NCBI GenBank assembly: GCA_007120035.1
Contig: SKON01000013.1
Span: forward strand, 1-64,000
Direction: 5' to 3'
DNA: 64,000 nt
Source: Myxococcales bacterium
GTDB taxonomy: Bacteria; Myxococcota_A; Bradymonadia; Bradymonadales; Bradymonadaceae
Part shown: positions 35,471-44,897 of the stretch, in pieces
How the letters are laid out: every line of letters begins with the position of its first letter
Position numbering within the stretch: the stretch's first letter is position 1
Program-made: the position numbers and the translations under genes
Notes under the pieces: model-generated
What the model was told of the DNA's origin: nothing
Databases searched by the model: none
The model's input: the letters and a program-made list of their open reading frames with translations, nothing else

Positions 35471-36022
35471 ATGTCCAAGAAGTTGATCGACTTCGTGGCC
35501 AAGCACTTCGCCGACGAAGTGTTGGACTCTCACTCTCGCCTCGGCAACGATACCGTGGTTCTCAAGCGCGACCGCCTCCCGGAGATCGTGGAGCGTCTGC
35601 GCGACGACGAGTCCACGGCGATGAACATGCTCCGGGCCATCACCTCCGTGGACTACCTCAACCGAATCCCCCGATTCGAGGTGGTCTACGTCCTCTACTC
35701 GATCTCCAAGAAGCATATGCTCACCCTCCGGGTGGTCGTCGAGGAAGAGGACTGCACCGCCCCCTCGATCCACCACCTCTACGGCGCCGCTGGATGGATG
35801 GAGCGAGAGGTCTGGGACATGTACGGCGTCGAGTTCGACGGCCACCCCGACCTGCGACGGGTCCTCCTCTATGAGGAATTTGAAGGCCACCCCCTTCGTA
35901 AAGACTACGCCAAGCAGGCCTCCCAGCCTCGCTTGGATCTGCTGGTCCGCGAGCGGGATAGCGTCGAGGAATTCAACGTCTTTTATAAGAGCAAGCCCTC
36001 CGAGGGCTCCCGCGACTCCTGA
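35471..36022 (+). CDS. nuoC: NADH-quinone oxidoreductase subunit C
   Basis: A 183-residue hydrophilic subunit (30-kDa type). The family signature is near the C-terminus: GWMEREVWDMYGVEFDGHPD, then LRRVLLYEEFEGHPLRKDY. The N-terminal half has the usual alpha/beta fold, with AITSVDYL. It is a separate protein here, not fused to NuoD as in some proteobacteria. It starts 4 bases after nuoB. Confidence 0.95.
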   Translation: MSKKLIDFVAKHFADEVLDSHSRLGNDTVVLKRDRLPEIVERLRDDESTAMNMLRAITSVDYLNRIPRFEVVYVLYSISKKHMLTLRVVVEEEDCTAPSIHHLYGAAGWMEREVWDMYGVEFDGHPDLRRVLLYEEFEGHPLRKDYAKQASQPRLDLLVRERDSVEEFNVFYKSKPSEGSRDS

Positions 36023-36060
36023 GAGAGCCGCGGCCTTCCATCTCCCGGTGAGTTGTTACC

Positions 36061-37266
36061 ATGGCCGAAGACATCTACCAGCCTCTGGATCAGGACATCC
36101 ACACCGAGCCTATGATCCTCCAGATGGGGCCCAGCCACCCCGCCACCCACGGCACGGTGCGGTTCACCCTCACCCTCGATGGCGAGAAGGTGATCAAATG
36201 CGACACCGAAGTGGGCTACCTCCATCGGGGATTCGAGAAGGAGTGTGAGAACTCCACCTGGACCCAGGTCTTCCCCTACACGGACCGCCTCAACTACGTC
36301 AGCCCCTTGCTGAACAACTTCGGCTACGCCCTGGCCGTAGAGCGGCTCCTGGAGATCGAGGTCCCGGAGCGGTGCAACTGGATCCGCACCATCATGGGCG
36401 AGATCAGCCGCCTGTCGGACCACCTCACCTGCGTCGGCGCCGGCGGCCTCGAGCTCGGGGCCATGACGGCATTCCTCTACGCCCTGGAAGGCCGGGAGCT
36501 GGTCTGGGACCTCATCGAAGAGGTCACGGGCGCTCGCCTCACCGTCAGCTACGGCCGAATCGGCGGCGTGAAAGACGACCTCACTGAGGACTTCGCCGAC
36601 CGGTGGGCCTACACCAGGGGCCGCCTCCAGGAGATCCACGCCAACACCCATAAGCTCCTCACCCGCAACCGAATCTTTTTGGACCGGATGCAGGGCACAG
36701 GCGTCCTCACCCCGGAGATGGGGATCTCCTACGGCTACACCGGCCCTGTCCTCCGCTCCACCGGCGTGGACTACGACGTCCGCAAGGACCACCCCTACTT
36801 CATGTATGGCGAGGTCGACTTCGACGTCCCTGTGGGCGATACCGGCGACAACTACGACCGGTACCTGGTCCGCATGGAAGAGATCACCCAGTCGATCCGG
36901 ATCATCGACCAATGCCTGGAGCGTATGGAGCCCGGCCCGGTCAACTCCGATGACCCTCGAGTGGTCCTCCCCGAGAAGGAAAAGGTCTACAACTCCATCG
37001 AAGGCATGATCAATCACTTCAAGATCATCTTCGAAGGCATCCAGGTACCCCCCGGTGAGGTCTACAGCTACACCGAAGCCGGCAACGGCGAGCTCGGCTT
37101 CTACATCGTCTCCAACGGCACCGGAAAGCCCTGGAAGATCCACGTCCGCTCCCCCAGCCTGATCATGATGGGGGGGCTCCACCACCTCATCGAGGGCGGT
37201 CTACTGGCAGACATCATACCCACCTTCGACACCATCAATATGATCGGTGGCGAGTGCGATAAATAA
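36061..37266 (+). CDS. nuoD: NADH-quinone oxidoreductase subunit D
   Basis: A 401-residue subunit (49-kDa type) that forms the quinone pocket with NuoB. Landmarks are MGPSHPATHGTVRF (the quinone-site His), GYLHRGFEKECEN, and the C-terminal GGLHHLIEGGLLADIIPTFD. The start at 36061 lies 38 bases after nuoC, the largest gap in the proximal part of the operon. Where nuoE and nuoF would normally follow, nuoG begins after only 14 bases. Confidence 0.96.
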   Translation: MAEDIYQPLDQDIHTEPMILQMGPSHPATHGTVRFTLTLDGEKVIKCDTEVGYLHRGFEKECENSTWTQVFPYTDRLNYVSPLLNNFGYALAVERLLEIEVPERCNWIRTIMGEISRLSDHLTCVGAGGLELGAMTAFLYALEGRELVWDLIEEVTGARLTVSYGRIGGVKDDLTEDFADRWAYTRGRLQEIHANTHKLLTRNRIFLDRMQGTGVLTPEMGISYGYTGPVLRSTGVDYDVRKDHPYFMYGEVDFDVPVGDTGDNYDRYLVRMEEITQSIRIIDQCLERMEPGPVNSDDPRVVLPEKEKVYNSIEGMINHFKIIFEGIQVPPGEVYSYTEAGNGELGFYIVSNGTGKPWKIHVRSPSLIMMGGLHHLIEGGLLADIIPTFDTINMIGGECDK

Positions 37267-37280
37267 CCGCGAGTCTTCCC

Positions 37281-38822
37281 ATGCCCAAAGTCACGATCAA
37301 CGGCACCGAGATCGAAGTCGAGAAAGGGACCACCCTCCTGCGAGCCGCCGCCCAGGCCGGCTACGAGGTGCCCCACTTCTGCTACCACCCGGCGCTCTCC
37401 ATCCCGGCCAACTGCCGGATGTGCCTCGTCGAAGTCGAAGGCAACTGGAAGCTCCAGCCCGCCTGCTACTCCGAGGTCACCGACGGAATGGTGGTCAACA
37501 CCAAGAGCGATCGGGTTGTCAAAGCCCAGAAGGCCGTCTTGGAGTTCATCCTGGTCAACCACCCCGTGGACTGCCCGATCTGCGATCAGGCCGGGGAGTG
37601 CAAGCTCCAAGACTACTACATGGCCTACGACGCCCAGGAGTCCCGGCTCCGGACGGAAAAGCAGTCCAAGGTCAAGGTCTTCCCCATCGGCCCCGAGGTC
37701 CTCTACGACGGCGAGCGTTGCATCCTCTGCACCCGATGCGTCCGGTTCTGTGAGGAGATCACCGGGACCAACGAGCTCACCATCGTTCAGCGAGGCGACT
37801 CCGCCGAGATCCGGACCTTCCCGGGCCGAGAGCTCGACAATGACTACTCGGTCTGCACCGCCGACATCTGCCCTGTGGGCGCCCTGACCTCCCGTGACTT
37901 CCGGTTCAAGTGCCGAGTGTGGCTCTTGAGCTCCACGGACAGCGTCTGCACCGGCTGCTCCCGAGGCTGCAACATCCACCTGGAGCACTTCCGCAACGAG
38001 ATCCAGCGCTATCGACCCCGGTACAACCCTCAAGTCAACGACTACTGGATGTGCGACGCCGGTCGACTCACCTACAAAGAGGCCCACGAAGACCGCCTGT
38101 TGCGCCCCATGAACAACGGCGTACAGCTCAACTGGCACGCCGTCGGCGAGGCCACCGCCGATAAGCTCCGTCGAGTCCTCAAAGACGACGGCGCCGCCAC
38201 TATGGCCTTTGTGGTAAGCCCCCAGGCGAGCTGTGAAGATCTCTTCCTGGCCCGGGAGTTTGCTACCAAGGTCCTGGGGACCACGAACTTCTACCTCGGC
38301 GGCAAGGCCGACGGAGACAGCGACGACTTCCTCATCGAAGCCGACAAGAACCCCAACCGGGAAGGCCTCAGCCAGGTCTTCGGTGGCCTCGACGACCTCA
38401 AAACCGCCGTCCAGCTCCTCCAGGACCTGGAAGAAGGGACCCTCTCCTCGCTCTACATGATGGAGAGCCACCTCCCCTTCGACAGCGGAGAGCGGACCCG
38501 GTTCATCGACGCCCTCGACCAGCTCGACCTCTTCATCCTGCAGGCTCAGCACCGATCCGACCTGGCCGCCAAGGCTCACCTGGCGCTGCCGACCTGCTCC
38601 CATGCCGAGACCTCCGGGACCTTCGTGAACTCCCAGGGCATCCACCAGCGGTTCGACCAGGCCTTCGCCCCTCATGGCCAAAGCCTGCCCCACTGGCAGA
38701 TCTTCACTCGTCTGTCCAAGGCTCTGGACGCTCCCCTGGAGTACACCTTCGTCCATCAAGTGCAGAAAGAAATGTTTCCCGCTCCCGAAGAGGAAGACGA
38801 CGCGGCCCAGCCCGCCGAGTGA
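37281..38822 (+). CDS. nuoG: NADH-quinone oxidoreductase subunit G, short form
   Basis: A 513-residue subunit of the electron-input arm. The N-terminal 2Fe-2S ferredoxin domain has HFCYHPALSIPANCRMC. The His/Cys N5 site reads VDCPICDQAGECKLQDYY, and two 4Fe-4S sites follow with CILCTRCVRFC and CTADICPVGAL. A further Cys set, CTGCSRGCNIHLE with a later DYWMCDAG, matches the N7-type site of molybdopterin oxidoreductases. The molybdopterin-like region is then cut short: E. coli NuoG has about 900 residues and many others about 800. The end still has the LPTCSHAETSGTFVN motif, so the gene looks compact rather than broken. Confidence 0.93.
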   Translation: MPKVTINGTEIEVEKGTTLLRAAAQAGYEVPHFCYHPALSIPANCRMCLVEVEGNWKLQPACYSEVTDGMVVNTKSDRVVKAQKAVLEFILVNHPVDCPICDQAGECKLQDYYMAYDAQESRLRTEKQSKVKVFPIGPEVLYDGERCILCTRCVRFCEEITGTNELTIVQRGDSAEIRTFPGRELDNDYSVCTADICPVGALTSRDFRFKCRVWLLSSTDSVCTGCSRGCNIHLEHFRNEIQRYRPRYNPQVNDYWMCDAGRLTYKEAHEDRLLRPMNNGVQLNWHAVGEATADKLRRVLKDDGAATMAFVVSPQASCEDLFLAREFATKVLGTTNFYLGGKADGDSDDFLIEADKNPNREGLSQVFGGLDDLKTAVQLLQDLEEGTLSSLYMMESHLPFDSGERTRFIDALDQLDLFILQAQHRSDLAAKAHLALPTCSHAETSGTFVNSQGIHQRFDQAFAPHGQSLPHWQIFTRLSKALDAPLEYTFVHQVQKEMFPAPEEEDDAAQPAE

Positions 38823-38865
38823 CTGCCTCCCTTGAGCCTCTCGTCTGTTTCATGAGGACGCCTCC

Positions 38866-40014
38866 ATGGCTGAGATCCTTCTAAGTGTTGTTAAAATTGC
38901 GGTGATCGTCTTCGGCTTCGTCATGTTGGTGGCGAGCTTGATGACTCTCCTGGGTGACCGGAAGCAGTCGGCGAAGATCCAGAACCGAATCGGCCCCAAC
39001 CAGGCCAGATTCTTCGGGTTCAGTCTGGCCGGGATCCCTCACTTCCTGGCCGACGGGATCAAGATGATCCTCAAGGAGAACGTCACCCCTGCCCAGTCCA
39101 ATAAGTTCCTCCACACGATCGCCCCCGGGCTGGTCTTCGTGCCCGCCCTGGTCGGTTGGGCCGTGGTCCCCTTCATGGACCACTACTGCACGGGGACGGT
39201 CCAGACCCTGCCGCAGATGAATTACACCGAGGTCTGCGTCGGCGGAGAGTGGAAGAACTACTTCTCCATCATGCACTTCAACTCGGGCCTCCTTTTCGCG
39301 TTCGCCATTGCCGCGGTCTCTGTGTACGGCGCCGCCATCGCCGGGTGGGCCTCGAACAGCAAGTTCAGCCTCCTCGGAGGTCTTCGGTCTTCGGCCCAGA
39401 TGATCTCCTATGAGGTCTCCATGGGTCTGAGCCTGGCTGGTGTCCTGATGATCTACGGCACCCTGAACCTCAACGAGATGGTTCGGATGCAGGGCAATAT
39501 GTTCGGCGACTGGCTCCCCATGTGGGGCGTCGTCGTGCAGCCCCTGGCGTTCTTTCTCTTCTTCCTGGCCGGGCTGGCCGAGACGAAGCGAGCTCCCTTC
39601 GACCTCCCCGAGGACGAATCCGTGATCGTCGCTGGTTACATCACGGAATACAGCTCCATGAAGTTCGCCATGATGCAGCTCTCGGAGTACGCCGCCACGG
39701 TCTTCATCGCGGCCCTGATCGCCGTGATCTTCCTGGGCGGCTGGCAGGTCCCCTACGTGTACGCCGACGGGATCCGGTTCCTCGACAACCACTGGGTGCC
39801 CTTCGGCGAGGACGCCTGGTACTGGATCTCGATCTTCCTGCGCATCGGCGCCATGGTGTTTAAGATCCTCTTCCTTGTGTGGTTGCAGTTCATGATGCGA
39901 TGGACTCTGCCCCGGTTCCGTTATGACCAGGTGATGACTCTGGGCTGGAAGATCCTCCTGCCTCTGAGCATCGCCAACCTCTTCGTCACCGCGCTTGTGC
40001 TGGCGATCCTCTAA
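38866..40014 (+). CDS. nuoH: NADH-quinone oxidoreductase subunit H
   Basis: A 382-residue membrane subunit with about nine transmembrane helices that shapes the quinone channel. Conserved stretches include [53 protein letters not shown] and YTEYSSMKF-like [11 protein letters not shown]. It starts 43 bases after nuoG and lies 29 bases before nuoI. Some 30 residues of loop (about 105-135, with two Cys) are longer than in E. coli. Confidence 0.96.
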   Translation: MAEILLSVVKIAVIVFGFVMLVASLMTLLGDRKQSAKIQNRIGPNQARFFGFSLAGIPHFLADGIKMILKENVTPAQSNKFLHTIAPGLVFVPALVGWAVVPFMDHYCTGTVQTLPQMNYTEVCVGGEWKNYFSIMHFNSGLLFAFAIAAVSVYGAAIAGWASNSKFSLLGGLRSSAQMISYEVSMGLSLAGVLMIYGTLNLNEMVRMQGNMFGDWLPMWGVVVQPLAFFLFFLAGLAETKRAPFDLPEDESVIVAGYITEYSSMKFAMMQLSEYAATVFIAALIAVIFLGGWQVPYVYADGIRFLDNHWVPFGEDAWYWISIFLRIGAMVFKILFLVWLQFMMRWTLPRFRYDQVMTLGWKILLPLSIANLFVTALVLAIL

Positions 40015-40043
40015 CTCGAACGATCAACCTGGAGTCGAGCCCC

Positions 40044-40574
40044 ATGGGCAACGTCACCGTCAAAAATGTCGACCGTATCAAGCAGACCCTCTGGGAGAAG
40101 TCCTATATCCCTGAGATCCTGCGCGGGCTCTCGGTCACGACGAGCCACTTCTTTCGGAACCTCAACCCGAACAAAGAGAAGCGGACCATCTTCACCCGGG
40201 AGTACCCGGAGGTGATCACCGAATACCCTGAGCGATACCGGGGACTCCATCGGCTGATGCTCCGGGATGACGGACAGGTTCGATGCGTCGCCTGCATGTG
40301 CTGCTCCACGATCTGTCCCGCCGACTGCATCCACATCGAAGCCGGGGAGCACGACGACCCCACCATTGAGAAGTATCCGACGGTGTTTGTAATCGACGAA
40401 CTTCGGTGCATCGTCTGCGGCCTCTGTGTGGAAGCCTGCCCCTGCGACGCCATCCGGATGGATTCCGGCCGACACATCCCCCCCTCGCTGGAGCGGGACG
40501 AGGCTTTCTTCGATCGGGACCTCCTGATGGAGCTCGGCGGGCTCTCGGAAGCCAAGCAGGGCGGCCAGCGCTGA
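40044..40574 (+). CDS. nuoI: NADH-quinone oxidoreductase subunit I
   Basis: A 176-residue subunit with two 4Fe-4S clusters (N6a/N6b). The binding motifs are [16 protein letters not shown] and [16 protein letters not shown], each a CxxCxxCxxxCP ferredoxin signature. The N-terminus is an amphipathic helical arm ([15 protein letters not shown]). It is the last recognisable nuo gene here; nuoJ-N do not follow. The next gene starts 27 bases downstream and encodes an unrelated exported protein. Confidence 0.95.
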   Translation: MGNVTVKNVDRIKQTLWEKSYIPEILRGLSVTTSHFFRNLNPNKEKRTIFTREYPEVITEYPERYRGLHRLMLRDDGQVRCVACMCCSTICPADCIHIEAGEHDDPTIEKYPTVFVIDELRCIVCGLCVEACPCDAIRMDSGRHIPPSLERDEAFFDRDLLMELGGLSEAKQGGQR

Positions 40575-40601
40575 CCCCCACAGCAGCCCACAGGTAGGCC
40601 C

Positions 40602-41552
40602 GTGTCCCTACGTCATCGCGCCGCTGCTCTGACGGTCCTTCTCCTGGTGGGCGCCGCTCTGGCCTCGCTCTTCGCCCAGTGCTCCTTCTCCCGCGCTGCT
40701 CCTGACCCTTCCGACTGGCAGGCCGCCGCCGAGGCCGCCGTTGCCAAGGCTCAACCCACCGACGGCATTCGGGTCCACCCCACCTGGACGGAGACCCCCC
40801 TTCCCTTTCTGACCCCCGTGGGCAACCTCCTCCACCGTCACCACGAGCCCTACCTGGAAGACTACGCTCGCATCGAGCGGGTGTTGATCCTCACCGAGAC
40901 CGCCCGCACCGGCGAAGCCCTGGAATCGCTCCCTTTCCCGGCACCACCCCTCTCGGAGATGGACCACCAACGGTTCGGGGAGATCCTCCTCATCGTCGCG
41001 CCGATCCCCGAGGAGTGGCAGCTCCACGCCGACGCCACAGACCACCTCTCGGAGGCCACGGTCACCATCATCGAGCCCGCCGGCGGTGAACCCCACCGCT
41101 GCGGCCCCTTCTCTCCGGCAGACCGCACCTGGCGGTGCGACGGTCGCGACGCCGACGCCATGGTCCGCCCCATCCTCCTGGAGATGGTCGACGATCCCCG
41201 CCGCTGCGTGCAGGCTTTTCCCCCGACCGACCGCAGGGTCCTCTCCGTGGAGCTCCCCTTCGACGTCCCGAACCCGATCCTCCGAGTCCGAGCCGGCCTG
41301 GACCAGCGCTCCGCCCGGATCGAGACCGGTGACGACGTGATCTATCGAATCTACGTCGACGACGAGCTCCTCCGCGAGGAGCGGCACCCCGCTCATGAGT
41401 CCACCTGGGACGCCACAGATATCACCCCCGGCACAGACCGGGTCACCCTCCGGGTGGAGGTCGAGTCCGTGAGCCCCCGGCCTGTTCAACGGCGGTTCTG
41501 CTTCAACGCCTGGTCCTTAACGGAAGACCAGGCTCAGAGGTCGAATCGATAG
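40602..41552 (+). CDS. Exported protein of unknown function
   Basis: A 316-residue protein starting with GTG at 40602, with an N-terminal hydrophobic helix (ALTVLLLVGAALASLFAQC). The Cys is not in a standard lipobox, so it is either a signal anchor or an atypical lipoprotein. Two His-rich turns (LLHRHHEPYLEDYARIERV) and four spaced Cys residues in the second half could form disulfides. The C-terminal 90 residues look like a beta-sandwich (DVIYRIYVDDELL, VTLRVEVES). No family recognised. It may ride on the nuo transcript. It overlaps the kinase gene on the other strand by 19 bases. Confidence 0.7.
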   Translation: MSLRHRAAALTVLLLVGAALASLFAQCSFSRAAPDPSDWQAAAEAAVAKAQPTDGIRVHPTWTETPLPFLTPVGNLLHRHHEPYLEDYARIERVLILTETARTGEALESLPFPAPPLSEMDHQRFGEILLIVAPIPEEWQLHADATDHLSEATVTIIEPAGGEPHRCGPFSPADRTWRCDGRDADAMVRPILLEMVDDPRRCVQAFPPTDRRVLSVELPFDVPNPILRVRAGLDQRSARIETGDDVIYRIYVDDELLREERHPAHESTWDATDITPGTDRVTLRVEVESVSPRPVQRRFCFNAWSLTEDQAQRSNR

Positions 41553-43045
41553 CGCTGAATCGAGCGCCCCGACTCCACTCGAATGTTCACCTCTTTGGTC
41601 TTGTCCTCGGTCCGCAGCTCCAGATCGTACTGACCGGGCTCCAGTAGCGTATCAAAGGGGGTCCGCCCCACCTTGTCGCCATCGTAGTAGAGGTCGGCGG
41701 GCTCGCTGGAGACGATGGACACGATGTTGCCACCGGAGTGCCGCCAGGCGCTGCGCTCCTCCTCCTGCCCCTCGTCGTCGGTGATCACCTCGGCCAGCTC
41801 CGGGTTGGTGTCCGTCCCGGAGTGCCGCACGAAGAGAAACCCTCCCACCACGACGGTCGCCAAGAGCCCCAGGATCATCACCACAAAGACCGCGATCAGC
41901 CCCAGGGACATCCCCTCGGACTCGGCCTTGACCTTCAGGGCCCGGGTCATCCCGCTGCCCTCCCGCCGCGCCTTCTTGCGAACAACCGGTCGCTCCGCTG
42001 TGGTGTCCTTGAGTGCAGGCGCCGCCTCTTCGACCTCCAACTGCTGGTTGACGGTCATCCGGGGGCCGGCCTTCTCCACCCCGTGCTTCTGGAATCCGAA
42101 GAGCTGATCCGTGGGCTTTGACGTCGGTAGATCCCGAAGCTGCCGAACCATCACGGAGAGCTCCCGGCTGGTCACGGCCTGGCCGCAGCTCCGCAGGTAT
42201 GCCTGGATCGCCTGATCCATCTCGGCGGCCGACGTATACCGCTCCTTCCGATCTCTCTTCAGAGACTTCAGGATGATCTCCGCCACGGCGTCGGGAATGT
42301 CCTTTCGGATCGTTCGAGGATCCGGGACCGTGCTATCCGCCGAGATGATCAACGACACCGCCCGGAGGTCTTCCCCGAAGGGCTTCTTGCCCGTGAGGAG
42401 CTCGAAGAAGAGGGTTCCCGTGGCGAAGACGTCGACCCGATGGTCCAGATCCTTGTTCTCGATCTGCTCCGGCGCCATGTAGGCGAACTTCCCCTTCACC
42501 GCCCCGGTCTCGGTCTTGTGGCTATTGAAGGTCGCCTTAGCCACGCCGAAGTCCACCAGCTTCACGACCCCATCGTTGGAGATCAACACGTTATGGGGCG
42601 ACACATCTCGGTGGATGATCCCGGCGTGATTCCCCTCGCGGTCGATGAAGTTATGGGCGTAGTCCAAGGCTGTGAGCACATCGGAGACGATCTTGGCCCC
42701 GTAGGACACAGGGAGGCTCATCCCCCGATCGGCCACCTCCTCTCGAAGCTCCGCCAGATCGACGCCGTCGATGAACTCCATGGCGATATAGTAGTCGCCG
42801 TCGTCCTCCCCGAGCTCAAAGACCTGCCCGATGTTGGGGTGGGTTAGATAGGCCACGGTCCGGGCCTCGTCGACGAACATCTGCATCATCTGCTTATCGT
42901 CGGCGAGCTGGGGCAAGATCCGCTTGATCACGATCTCTTTGTTGAACCCACTCGGTCCCCGCTGCTCGGCGAGCCAGATCTCGGCCATCCCACCGGTGGC
43001 GATATGTCGGATCAGGTTGTATTTTCCCAGGCGGTTTTCGGTCAT
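41534..43045 (-). CDS. Ser/Thr protein kinase with transmembrane helix and PEGA domain
   Basis: A 503-residue Hanks-type kinase. The kinase domain (about 9-275) has TGGMAEIWLA, the lysine in VIKRIL, IIHRDVSPHNVLI, VDFGVAKA and YMAPEQIENKD; the HRDxxxxN loop has Ser-Pro-His in place of the usual Lys-Pro-x, a variant common in myxobacterial kinases. A linker follows, then one membrane helix (LGLIAVFVVMILGLLATVVVG, about 380-400), and a C-terminal PEGA domain (SSEPADLYYDGDKVGRTPFD) outside the membrane. It is probably a receptor kinase sensing the envelope. Monocistronic. Confidence 0.93.
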   Translation of the reverse strand: MTENRLGKYNLIRHIATGGMAEIWLAEQRGPSGFNKEIVIKRILPQLADDKQMMQMFVDEARTVAYLTHPNIGQVFELGEDDGDYYIAMEFIDGVDLAELREEVADRGMSLPVSYGAKIVSDVLTALDYAHNFIDREGNHAGIIHRDVSPHNVLISNDGVVKLVDFGVAKATFNSHKTETGAVKGKFAYMAPEQIENKDLDHRVDVFATGTLFFELLTGKKPFGEDLRAVSLIISADSTVPDPRTIRKDIPDAVAEIILKSLKRDRKERYTSAAEMDQAIQAYLRSCGQAVTSRELSVMVRQLRDLPTSKPTDQLFGFQKHGVEKAGPRMTVNQQLEVEEAAPALKDTTAERPVVRKKARREGSGMTRALKVKAESEGMSLGLIAVFVVMILGLLATVVVGGFLFVRHSGTDTNPELAEVITDDEGQEEERSAWRHSGGNIVSIVSSEPADLYYDGDKVGRTPFDTLLEPGQYDLELRTEDKTKEVNIRVESGRSIQRYRFDL

Positions 43046-43171
43046 CCTCGGCCCATGCGAAGGGGGACGAACACCCTCGCCACGGTAGGTCAGGTCGGCG
43101 ATGGTGGCAAGTTCAGCGACCCTGGGATACTCTATTCCCTATCTACCTTTGCCTCTACCCTCAGGATCGTA

Positions 43172-44764
43172 ATGCGAAACCCCAGGTGGCTCTTGGCCGC
43201 AGGCTTAGCTGCACTTCTCTTCTTCGGCTGTACCAATGAAAGAGAGACCGCCGGTGACACCGGAGTCCCCGACGCCTCCACCGGCGAGGACGTCGTCGAC
43301 GAACCGGACGCCCCGGACGCTGACGAACCGGACGCCTCCGAGCCCGACGCCGACGCCGGCGAAGATCCCGACCCTTCGGCGGGTATCGAGCCCTTGCCCC
43401 TGGGCAGCGGCCCCATCATCTGGGTAGACAACAGTTGCCCCACCAACGGTGACGGCACCACCGACGACTGCGACGACGGCGAATCGGGCCCCTTCAACGA
43501 TCTTCACCTGGCCCTGGCCGCCGCCGAGCCCGGAAACACAGTGCAGATCCTCCAGGGTACCGGGGACTATGTGACCAACCACATGGGCGACTACCGCCCC
43601 CACGTGGACGGTGGCTTCCACATCGAAGCCCCCATGGGCTCCACAGACCCCATCACGATCCGGTCCGCCCCGGGCCACCAGCCTCGCTTCGCCAACTGCG
43701 CCATCGACGACTTCGAGAACTACTGTCCCAACCCCACCTTCACCGCCCGGGGCGGACGAATCGTCTTCGACGACCTCACCATCCAGGGCGGGATCGTGAT
43801 CCGAGGTGACGGCGCCGTGACTCGCTCCCGCCTGAGCAAAGGCTACGAGCCCCAGGGAGACGGCAACATCGGAGCCATCAAAGTGATCAACCCCGGGGGC
43901 TGGGAGACCGCCCATGTCGGCCCCTTCCGCAACAATTACTTCCACGACTTCCACGGGCTCGAGACCTCGGCCTTCACAGGCTCCTGGATCTACATCTTTC
44001 ACTCCCGAGATGTGGTCATCGAGTACAACACCTTCGAGGGATTCGAATACACTGGCGGCCACGGGGCCCTCGTGGACAAGCATAGCCACTCCGAGAACCT
44101 GATCTTTCGCTACAACTTGATCATCGACGGAAAGGCCGGCCCCCTGGGCAATCAGACCGACTTCCAATCCTACGGCAATGTGATTCACTGCGGCGGAGAC
44201 ACCCGATCCGCCATGGAGGTCGCCAACGGGGACCAGTTCCACAACACCGTCGTCGACTGCACGGTGGGCCTCTACGTCAACCAGGAAGATCCCCGGTACC
44301 CGGAGCGGCTCGGGACCCGTGACGGCGAGCTCTACAACAATATCTTCGCCGACATCCACGACGCGAACCTTCGCCGCTGGGAGCCCTGGGACGAAGAGCC
44401 CGACTACTTCACCGGCCTGGAGCGTATCGACTTCAACGCCTACACCCCGGGTCGCTACTTCTGGTGGATGCACAGCCACTACGGGATCTCCTGGCAGGAG
44501 TGGCAAGAGGGGATCGCCGAGGAGTTCGGCTTCGACCAGAACTCCGCCGAGCTCGTCTGCGAGTTCCGCGACCCCGCGGCACACGACTACCGGCTGGTTC
44601 CAGGCTCGGTCTGCACCAGCTTCGGCCGGGAGGGCGGGGTCACTACGGGAGACCCCGTCGAGCTCGGCGCATTCGCCGTGACCGACTGCGTAGGTCACCT
44701 CTGCTATCCCGGAGCGTCTTTCATCCCCTACGACTCGAGCTGGCGGGCCGCCGCGCTGCAGTAG
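43172..44764 (+). CDS. Surface lipoprotein with Asp/Ala/Pro linker and right-handed beta-helix
   Basis: A 530-residue protein. The lipoprotein signal LAAGLAALLFFGC (Cys about residue 20) is followed by a low-complexity linker rich in Asp, Ala, Glu and Pro (about residues 30-68), then a Cys-containing beta-helix domain with repeated short strands such as GGRIVFDDLTIQGGIVI and VVIEYNTFEGFEYTGGHGA. The fold resembles pectate-lyase-like and right-handed beta-helix proteins, but I cannot identify catalytic residues. Such linkers are typical of surface lipoproteins in Myxococcota/Bradymonadales. It is divergent from the kinase gene across a 126-base gap. Confidence 0.8.
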   Translation: MRNPRWLLAAGLAALLFFGCTNERETAGDTGVPDASTGEDVVDEPDAPDADEPDASEPDADAGEDPDPSAGIEPLPLGSGPIIWVDNSCPTNGDGTTDDCDDGESGPFNDLHLALAAAEPGNTVQILQGTGDYVTNHMGDYRPHVDGGFHIEAPMGSTDPITIRSAPGHQPRFANCAIDDFENYCPNPTFTARGGRIVFDDLTIQGGIVIRGDGAVTRSRLSKGYEPQGDGNIGAIKVINPGGWETAHVGPFRNNYFHDFHGLETSAFTGSWIYIFHSRDVVIEYNTFEGFEYTGGHGALVDKHSHSENLIFRYNLIIDGKAGPLGNQTDFQSYGNVIHCGGDTRSAMEVANGDQFHNTVVDCTVGLYVNQEDPRYPERLGTRDGELYNNIFADIHDANLRRWEPWDEEPDYFTGLERIDFNAYTPGRYFWWMHSHYGISWQEWQEGIAEEFGFDQNSAELVCEFRDPAAHDYRLVPGSVCTSFGREGGVTTGDPVELGAFAVTDCVGHLCYPGASFIPYDSSWRAAALQ

Positions 44765-44897
44765 TCGTTACGAAAGGAGAAAAAATTTCCCACACCCCGA
44801 TTCTCTCCTACACTTGCCAGTGAGCCGCCGCGTTTGTCCTACATCGGAATACCCGACGGCTCAGAGGTTCCACGGACGGTTCAACCTCGGAGAGAAC

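Noticed and set aside
41086-41340. Small plus-strand frames inside the exported protein gene at 40602
   Set aside because: They follow the codon periodicity of the main gene in shifted frames and lack ribosome-binding sites.
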